A DNA stretch of 64,000 nucleotides, from assembly GCA_017591395.1 (NCBI GenBank), contig WEDG01000760.1:151001-215000 (forward strand). The letters are read 5' to 3'. The number at the start of each line of letters is the position of its first letter. Positions within the stretch are counted from its first letter, which is position 1. This stretch comes from Schistocephalus solidus. Taxonomy: Eukaryota; Platyhelminthes; Cestoda; Diphyllobothriidea; Diphyllobothriidae. Position numbers and translations under genes: made by a program. The notes beneath the pieces were generated by a model. It ran no database searches. It had not been told where the DNA came from and worked only from the letters and a program-made list of their open reading frames with translations. Shown piece by piece: positions 57,335 to 64,000 of this stretch.

Positions 57335-60285
57335 CTAACTTTTTAGAAACTAAATAGCAGAAATTAAAATCTGACCTAATTACCTACTAGTTTGTTATAT
57401 GCTTATTTTATCATCCAAATTTTTATTCGTTTTCGTGATTTTGTGACTGTCCGTGGGGCTTGTGAATGTAGCTTTCTTGGGAATTTTGACTGTATTGGAT
57501 TATACCCTCTCTCACCCGACTGACTGTCAATTTCACTTACATAACACTTGACCCTCTAATTCGTACCGCCAAAATGGAGGGTATGACCTTATCGTAGGTC
57601 ATGCAGTTTCTGCTCCTTTGGATACCGACATTGTAAGTTTGTTTTTATAGTCATTAAACACTTATATCTCTCTTTTTATCAATAATTATAGATGAAATTT
57701 GTCTAAAGCTTGCAACTAAAAAGTTTTCAGTTAAAAACCGGATCCGGGGCGGCTCAGATAACTCAAACAGTTGATCACAGGCATTGGAATGCGTAAGTGC
57801 AGATGACCTGATTCCACGTGATGCAACATATACCGGTGCTGGAACGTTTCTTTTGTCATTCTCTTTCCGCAGCTCCTCATTTCATAAAATTACGTCTAAT
57901 TAAAATGCAGACGACAACTGCATGGATTCGTTATCCTTTTACGCAGTTTATTATTTCAGTCTACTTAAGCCAGTACAAAGCTTGTGTTTTGGCTACAGAT
58001 GTATCGTGATATCTAATTATTCTTGACTTTGGATAGTAAATACAAGGTTTCGTGCAGGCTTTCAACAGTTTTCAGAGTTACCAACTCATTTTGCACAAGG
58101 GATAGAGAAATTTAGTAAAAACTACCTTAAGATTTAACTCTCGATGTTTATTCCTGCTGTAAGTTTTTGATTTCCTCATTTCAATCTGGCCACCGTCCGT
58201 TTGAACTATTTTTTATCAAGTTATTCCTCAAAAACTCTGAATAAATTCCAAAGCTGAGGTACAGATACCCTGAATTGAGTTTGTGATTCTGACATTGCGT
58301 TTATCCCTCTCGTGTAAACAATGACCTTGAGCTGGCCTGTGGAAAAAGTCTACTGATGATGGATCCGACTAAAGCATTGTCTAAAAAGTCGAATGACTTT
58401 ATTCGCATATTTTTGTCATTGAAAAAGTACTTAAACCTTGAGTACACTGTGTGACAAGGTGTTTCATCCGGCTGGAAAAGGGAATTATTGAAAGAATTAG
58501 TCTCCAGGATTTGAGAACAAAACATTTCGCCGCAGAGTCACAGAGCTTCCATTATTACCTCCAACCACTGATTGGAGGACTCGCAAATCGCGGTTTTGAC
58601 AAGAACGTATTTTTCATAGTAAAATCTTTCTTTACGGCGGATAGAGATGTAACTCCGGCGAGCCAAAGCTCGTCGTTTATTCTTTTCTGTAGAAGCTGCT
58701 GTTTTTTGGATCGCAACAGTGATATACAAAAAAAGAAAACGGAAAGGAGAAAGAACTAAAAACATATACAATTATAATTTGAGAAGTCTCAGTAGTTGGG
58801 TGCTCAAACGGTTCATACTGCATGATATTATCTTTTGTACTGCACGAGTTTTGAAATGATAAATCTATTGCAAGGTTTATAAACACTTGGTATTTAGGAG
58901 TACAAGCTTAGAAACCCAAGTCCCCAGTACTCAAAACGAAATGTATAAATAAAATAGGCAAATGAACAAAATTAGACATGTATAAAAAAAACAACGAGGA
59001 AACTGAGGACACCAGGAAAAGATCGAAAGCCACACTATGAAGACGAGAACCAGGACGAGAATGAGGAGAAGGACCACAACGAAAGATGATGGTGATGGTG
59101 GTGGTGGTGGTGTTGATGGTGGTGGTGGTTTTTATTTCCTGCATATTCATTAAATGATATTCCCTATGGAAAGGTGTTCGGCGTAGTTTGAGGCAACCCT
59201 GTTTCAGACTCAAAGTAAGGATGTATCTCTGCTTTGAAGCTGGAATGCTTAAAGTTTGCAAAAAACCGCAAAATCGGAGGCTCTGCCGCATACAACCCAT
59301 AAAAAAGAAGTTTTAACTTCTCCTTGATTACACTAGTAAATTTGGTAACTTCTAACGATATCTTCATCCAAACTACCGTGACTGGGTAGTAAAAGTTTTT
59401 TCATTTTGGCAAAAAAAATATGCGCAACATCAGTAAATCAAAGTAGACATCACTGGACTGAGATGACAGTTTACGACTTGATTTTAGATGACGATCGGAA
59501 GGAAGTTAGAGTTAAGTGCCTCAGTAGCACCGCGCCAGTCCTATATTTTACATGAAAGTGTTTAGCACGCATTAAGCTGTCTGCTTAAAGAATCCCATAA
59601 AGCTACTTTTAGACTTGAAAGAAAAAATTAAAAAGGTTCATATTACTCATGAGTGATAGTATGTCTGTTAAATTCCATCAAGATTTCTTGGCCAGGAAAA
59701 CTACCATGACTATGCCAGTCAGTTATTCGTAATCTTGCAACTGCTGTTAACATCGTAAACTGTTGTTAACACTGGATAAGACTTGCTGGTTTACCCAATA
59801 ACTAATAGTATTGTTGGTCCCTCTACTGTGCGTCTGTGTGTAGTTTTACTAAATTTTAAGTGCATGTTATTTAATATCTGATGCAAAATAGGAATTGCAA
59901 TCAACTTCCTTAGGTCCAATGTCTTGTTTTACTTTTGACATGAATTTGCGCAGACAAGTACTTCGGAAAAAACTTCCCCCGATACTCCATTTTTCTGTTC
60001 GCTCACAGTTCCTTTCCAGACAAAGCCCTTCCAGGCGTCTGTGGAACTGTCTGTTCAACTTTCATTGATTTTTGTAATTAAAGAAAAAGTATCTAAGGCA
60101 TGCTTAATCATCTCGCCGTACTGCAGAACCACCTGATAGGACCCTTTACCTACAAACTATGCCAGCTGACGCCCATCCAAAATTCATGCAAATTGATTTC
60201 CTGTCACCGTAGGAGCTATTTCTTTCCGCATTCGTTGACGAACGCTCAACAATCGCTAGCAAAACTCACTCGTCCCGTTCTACAT
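57335..60285. other. No gene recognised
   Basis: AT-rich. The only distinct structure is the GGT/GAT tract at 59.09 kb. At 58,353 the plus strand reads CTGATGATGGATCCGA, reminiscent of a PLE hammerhead start, but no second core follows. Frames up to about 130 codons have no motif. Confidence 0.45.
59085..59131. repeat. (GGT)n/(GAT)n microsatellite
   Basis: A run of GGT triplets with GAT interruptions. It produces a threonine-rich frame on the minus strand that I do not regard as a gene. Confidence 0.9.
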
Positions 60286-60289
60286 TGCG

Positions 60290-60510
60290 GCTAACGCTCG
60301 AGCCCTGCCAGCAGTCGCACAGTGGCTAGTAGTGGAATAGGCAGATGAATATTGTCTGGAAAGACAAGGGCGACTGGAATGGCCATTTCTGGCTTATTAA
60401 CCGTCGTCAGACAGTCATGCCCAAACCCAGTTTGTGCATCACCTGAGGATCGAAACCCGGGACCCATTGCTCAGCATTCAGATGCTCTAACTGCTTATTG
60501 AGTAAATTCG
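60290..60510 (-). mobile_element. tRNA-derived SINE, solo copy
   Basis: Minus-strand copy with B-box-like GGGTTTCGATCC, hammerhead, tail (CCAGTCGCCCTTGTCTTT) and the start of the next module (CACTGTGCGACTGCTGG). The presence of module sequence beyond the tail, as in the arrays, suggests it derives from a dimer. Confidence 0.75.
60372..60416 (-). ncRNA. SINE hammerhead, solo copy
   Basis: CTGACGA (complement of 60,404-60,410), stem II GGTT-AATA-AGCC (a G-U pair in place of C-G), GAAA (complement of 60,386-60,389), TGGCCA, TT, CCAGTC. The first stem I pair is C against T. Confidence 0.6.
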
Positions 60511-61290
60511 ACCTGCCTTTCTCTCCTTTAAGGGCAAAATTTTAAAAAACCACGCAAGGCAGACTGACGATGTTTCTTATAAAACGTTCCCAAAGGACGG
60601 CTAACGGTAGTAACCAAAGGACCTATTTGTAATAATGATTATTTGGCTACTGGCAGATCACTTTTATGGCAGTTCAGGCTGGAAACTAAGATTGGAATAC
60701 TAAGAGGTGTGTGCAGATAACAGTTTTCAGCCCGTGTTCAATCTTGAGTGCTCAATTGTCTTTATTCATTAGAGTCTTGGCGTATGACTGTCAAATCAAA
60801 GGTTTGAATGCAAGTCGTCTCATTTGTCTACCACTACCTACTCGATTTTGGACTTTAACGTGCAAAGTTGCCTATTTTCCCACTATATGTGCTACCTTCT
60901 CATTCGGGCTTTATTCATCCCACCAGGAGATGTGAACAGGGCTTCGTGGATCTGAAAGATTTCTATCGAAGTTACCAACGGACCCTTGGACCATAGCCAT
61001 CTGTAATATCGACCAGGTACTCATCGTTTTCCATTCACGTTTCGTCGTGAACAAGAAAAACCAGCTTCCAATCAAACCATTTTAATTGGATCTTCTCTAA
61101 ATGCACCAGTCATCAGCAGGAGATAATCCGTTTATCGATGGTGTGTTTTTAATAAGAACTCGAACTGGCTTCTTTGTCGGTCTGTATAGTGCTTGAAGAA
61201 AAAACCAAACTGCGGTTTGAAGCTTGATCAGACTGATCAGACTACTGGGAAAGCCTGAATTGGGTACCCAACTTCACTACACATCCAACA
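60511..61290. other. No gene recognised
   Basis: No supported feature; short frames only. Confidence 0.45.
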
Positions 61291-61299
61291 GAAGTCAGT

Positions 61300-61740
61300 A
61301 GGTGTTCGGTTTCTGACCAGTTCGCACACTGTTCGTTAAGTCGCAGCCTGTAAATTGTAATCTTGATTGCTGCTTTGAGGGATAGCATCTTCTCAAATCT
61401 CGGGTCTGAGTCGCAGAAGCGGCTGTTAGCATGCAATAGCAGGCATCTGTGTCTGGCATCACCCGGGGGCGTGGTCGATATGATATTGAATGAGTATGTA
61501 TACGCAAGCCTGGCAATTAGGTTGGGAGTCACACGGTGACGGCTCCTTCCTACCCCCTGGTTTTTGGAATCCTGCCTTGTCTGCACTAAGGGGGCCAGGT
61601 CTTGCTGTGGCATAAGCGGAGACGAATATGACGGCCCTGTCAGCCACTGTGTCCACTCCCACAGCAGATAAATGACCGGCTCGGACGGTGGTTTGATTGT
61701 GGGGTGGAGGAGAGAGTGAGGTCAACAGCTCAGCGCTTTT
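61300..61740 (-). repeat. GC-richer repeat-like block, unidentified
   Basis: Overlapping minus-strand frames of 123, 73 and 88 codons run through a block richer in G+C than its surroundings. A segment near 61,545-61,590 (CTCCTTCCTACCCCC, then CCTGCCTTGTCTGCA) resembles the start of the repeat at 62.0 kb. I recognise no protein domain and suspect a dispersed element. Confidence 0.35.
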
Positions 61741-61789
61741 TCTTCACCATAAACAATCTGGCGTGCTTGAAAGTATTACGATGAACTAA

Positions 61790-62205
61790 AAGCCGTGGCT
61801 TGGAAGGTTTCCAACTGATGGGCTGATTCGGACCACGTGTTCAACCTCGTTTGTGTGCATGTGTTTGTGTGGAGTGTCGGACTGATGGTCAGGCTGTAAT
61901 GGCTCCTTCTTAGGGTGGTCTTTCTATAATTCCCACTTAGATTGGATCCGAGCCATCCCTCACTGTGTTGTAGTGTTCTTGTTTGTGTTCAACCATCGTA
62001 CGTGGGCCTGTGCCCTCTCCCACCTCCGGTCTCTTTGACTCTGCCTTGACACCAGGCCCAGGTCGGAGCGTGGAAGAGAGAGTGAGGTAGATGCCGTACA
62101 AGTCTGCTCTCACTAAAAATCCAGTGCCAGTCACCGTCCCTCCACTACCTTACTGGGAAGCATACGGTGGACATCGTCGAAATCGACGATCAAACTGTCA
62201 TACGC
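61790..62205 (+). repeat. GC-richer dispersed repeat, copy 2
   Basis: 62,009-62,205 matches 15,828-16,025 in the same orientation. Both start with a CCCTCTTCCATCTCCGGTC-like stretch and end with an ATCAAACTGTC-like stretch. Confidence 0.6.
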
Positions 62206-62379
62206 AATTCTGACCAATGGCAGCAGTAGTCAGAGTGATATTGGACGCGTGCGCTTTCGCCTGACTTGCAACAAGACAGTCAAAGTGTGTTTGCAAGGAC
62301 ACTCGCAGCACTGCAGGGCGGCCGCAACTTCAATTCGTTCACAATAAGGAGTGAAAAATTTCTTTCGAGAAGTTGAAGT

Positions 62380-62425
62380 TGCTCACCGGTACAGATTTAT
62401 ACTCTTGCTGACGTTTCGGCTCTCC
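62380..62425 (-). ncRNA. PLE-type hammerhead, 3' half only
   Basis: On the minus strand GAGAGCCGAAACGTC is followed by AGCAAGAGTATAAA. The second core, stem III and cleavage triplet match the 33.0 kb copy; the CTGANGA half is missing or too altered to recognise. Confidence 0.45.
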
Positions 62426-62879
62426 GTTTACAAAAGGTTTAATGTATTTTATTGGAGTTCTCTTATTCGAGAAGTCAGTGAAGTACTAGAATATCCTCTT
62501 AACATGCGAACTGGTGTATCCCTATAGCCTGGTCGTGCTCTGGAAGTTGCTCTCTCCACTTCCATGCTGCAGACATAAACGGTTTCTTTGTGTTCAACCG
62601 GGTGAGTAGTATGCGTAAACCGAGTTGTTGGACATGTCCTGGTTTTCTTTTTCTATGAACATTACAACGGGAATGCCTGAGTTCAGTCCTGCCTTGAAAT
62701 TCGTCAAATCATTTTTCCGAAGGCAGAATAAACGGAGTGGAGAACGTTAACCAAACTATGGTTTTCGGCCCGACTGCGCCTCTCTTAACTCTCGATAGCG
62801 GTGTTGGCAGTCATTCGAAATATTTATTCTCTTTTTACATCTTTTGTTAGTTTATCTTCTCTTCACACTGTATGAAGCC

Positions 62880-62940
62880 ATTTTTGCTGTAAATTGTGAA
62901 TTACTCTCTCTCTATCTCTCACTCTCTCTCTCTCTGTTTC
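62880..62940. repeat. (CT)n microsatellite
   Basis: An interrupted CT run centred on 62,905-62,937. Confidence 0.9.
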
Positions 62941-63097
62941 ATTTAAAGGCTTGTCTAGGCATTCAAATTTACTCTCGTCGTCTAGTCGTTGTTTGTTTCG
63001 CGCAACTGCTTGATTACTGAATCAGCCAAAGGGAGCCAGAAGTCTGCAGATTAAGAATGAAATTTCCGATAAAAGCGAACAAGAGATTTTCATAACA

Positions 63098-63170
63098 GAT
63101 GTTGTCCCTGACGATGGGTTTGATGATGCATCCAAAGTGTCAAGCGAATAAAACTCTTGTCCCAGCGATC
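63098..63170 (+). ncRNA. PLE-type hammerhead relic
   Basis: CTGACGA (63,109-63,115) and GGGTTTGATGATGCATCC are followed by CAAAGTGTC and AAGCGAATAAAAC, then CCCAGCGATCGGG. The layout equals the 33.0 kb copy, but the G of GAAA is C. It may mark the terminal repeat of a PLE that extends to the right. Confidence 0.55.
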
Positions 63171-64000
63171 GGGTCTACTTATCCTCAGAGAGTGATAGAG
63201 AGAGAAGGAGAGCCTTACACTACCTTAGGGACCAAAAGCTATCACATGTGGGAATTTTTATGCCTATGAGACACATATGCGTACTTCTTAATCAGAACCA
63301 AGTATCTTGAGTAAATTGGGACGTCACGAAATTAAGTCCAAACCTATGACGATGCCTCCTGCAAGCGTGGATCTTATCGGAGATTGTGCCAAGGATTCTC
63401 ACCGCACACAGAAGGGCAGTACTTCAAACGTTCTTGTGGGTCACCCAGCCAGGACGTCAGTCAGCAGACCTCTCCTGATTACGCAAAGTAGTTGCGCCGG
63501 GAGAAAGCGGCTTGGCGAAAAGGAACGACAGTTATGAAAAAGAAGGCTTAACTCCTAAATGTTGTTGTAGTGACCCAATCTGCAATCCAGTTCCACATGA
63601 GGCTATTCGATATCAGGGAGCCAAACGATAGGGACTACTTCAAGGATCAAGACCGGTGGGTACCGGTTTACTCAGCTTTCACGTGGGAAGACCTGCCATT
63701 TGTGCAGGTTTACATGACTACCTAAAAAGGGCTGTAAATGCGAAGGATCATATGTGCATCTTAGCATGCGTTGTGTACAAGTTGTTTATCTAGGAAGGAT
63801 GCCACAATAAAGTACCAGGCATGGATTGCACTGACGAGGAGTTTATAAACAACTCTCAGCTAGCAAAAATCATGGTGTTTCAAGCGTCACATAGTAGACT
63901 GAGCCCAATTTGTTGGCCAAATGACAGCAACTTAATTAGCCTTCGCGTAAAACTTGCTCGGTTTTACCGTCTGACACGTCAGTTCCATTGAACGCTCTTG
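63171..64000 (+). other. Possible 5' part of a PLE; no gene recognised
   Basis: The stretch is GC-richer than the AT-rich background, with a 76-codon plus-strand frame at 63,307-63,537. Given the PLE-type terminal motif just upstream on the same strand, it may be degraded PLE sequence running out of the window. I see no diagnostic motif to confirm it. Confidence 0.25.

Noticed and set aside
58353..58420. Possible PLE hammerhead (CTGATGATGGATCCGA)
   Set aside because: No GAAA core or cleavage triplet at the expected distance.
58908..59300. 130-codon minus-strand frame with a threonine run
   Set aside because: The run comes from the GGT/GAT microsatellite, and the rest has no motif.
61300..61725. 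Overlapping minus-strand frames of 123, 73 and 88 codons
   Set aside because: Three frames are open over the same GC-richer block, and part of it resembles a dispersed repeat. No protein family was recognised.

Overview
This window looks like intergenic or intronic DNA from a repeat-rich metazoan genome. It is AT-rich and contains no intact protein-coding gene that I can recognise. Its repeats are tRNA-derived SINEs, Penelope-like retroelement (PLE) relics and several hammerhead-ribozyme repeat families. That combination, including an analogue of the Schistosoma Sm-alpha element, suggests a flatworm, probably a tapeworm. The assignment is an inference from repeat style, not from a marker gene.

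Layout. 0-12 kb: mostly unassignable AT-rich DNA with one truncated SINE (0.65-0.92 kb) and two PLE-type hammerhead relics (3.0, 9.5 kb). 12-19.6 kb: a decayed copy of a 355-bp hammerhead element (12.0 kb), a solo SINE (15.3 kb), a GC-richer dispersed repeat (15.6-16.0 kb) and an AT-rich repeat (18.5-18.9 kb). 19.6-22.4 kb: the key locus. A (TA)n tract is followed by two exact 355-bp tandem units plus a truncated third. Each complete unit carries a type I hammerhead ribozyme. Next comes an inverted array (three minus, then three plus) of a ~309-bp tRNA-derived unit, each with its own different hammerhead-like fold, and then another (TA)n tract. 24-29 kb: two more relatives of the 355-bp element, a 303-bp tandem duplication of a second tRNA-headed SINE, and a purine-only GAA tract. 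32-34.8 kb: an inverted pair of a dispersed repeat, a PLE hammerhead and a broken PLE reverse transcriptase/GIY-YIG pseudogene. 36.4-37.2 and 40.3-40.7 kb: further head-to-tail dimers of the ~309-bp SINE. 41.0-42.1 kb: PLE remnants. 45.4-53.5 kb: a large palindrome with ~3 kb arms and a ~2.1 kb spacer. 54.5-55.4 kb: a SINE relic and a second PLE endonuclease relic followed by its hammerhead. 60.3-64 kb: SINE, dispersed repeats and PLE hammerhead remnants.

Main result. Three distinct hammerhead families lie in 64 kb: a retrozyme-like 355-bp tandem element, a tRNA-SINE whose ~308-310-bp units sit head to tail at three separate loci, and PLE-type minimal hammerheads. The tandem unit structure of the first two is what would be expected if self-cleaved, circularised RNA had been reverse-transcribed through more than one lap. 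All sequence comparisons were done by eye; identities and boundaries are approximate.
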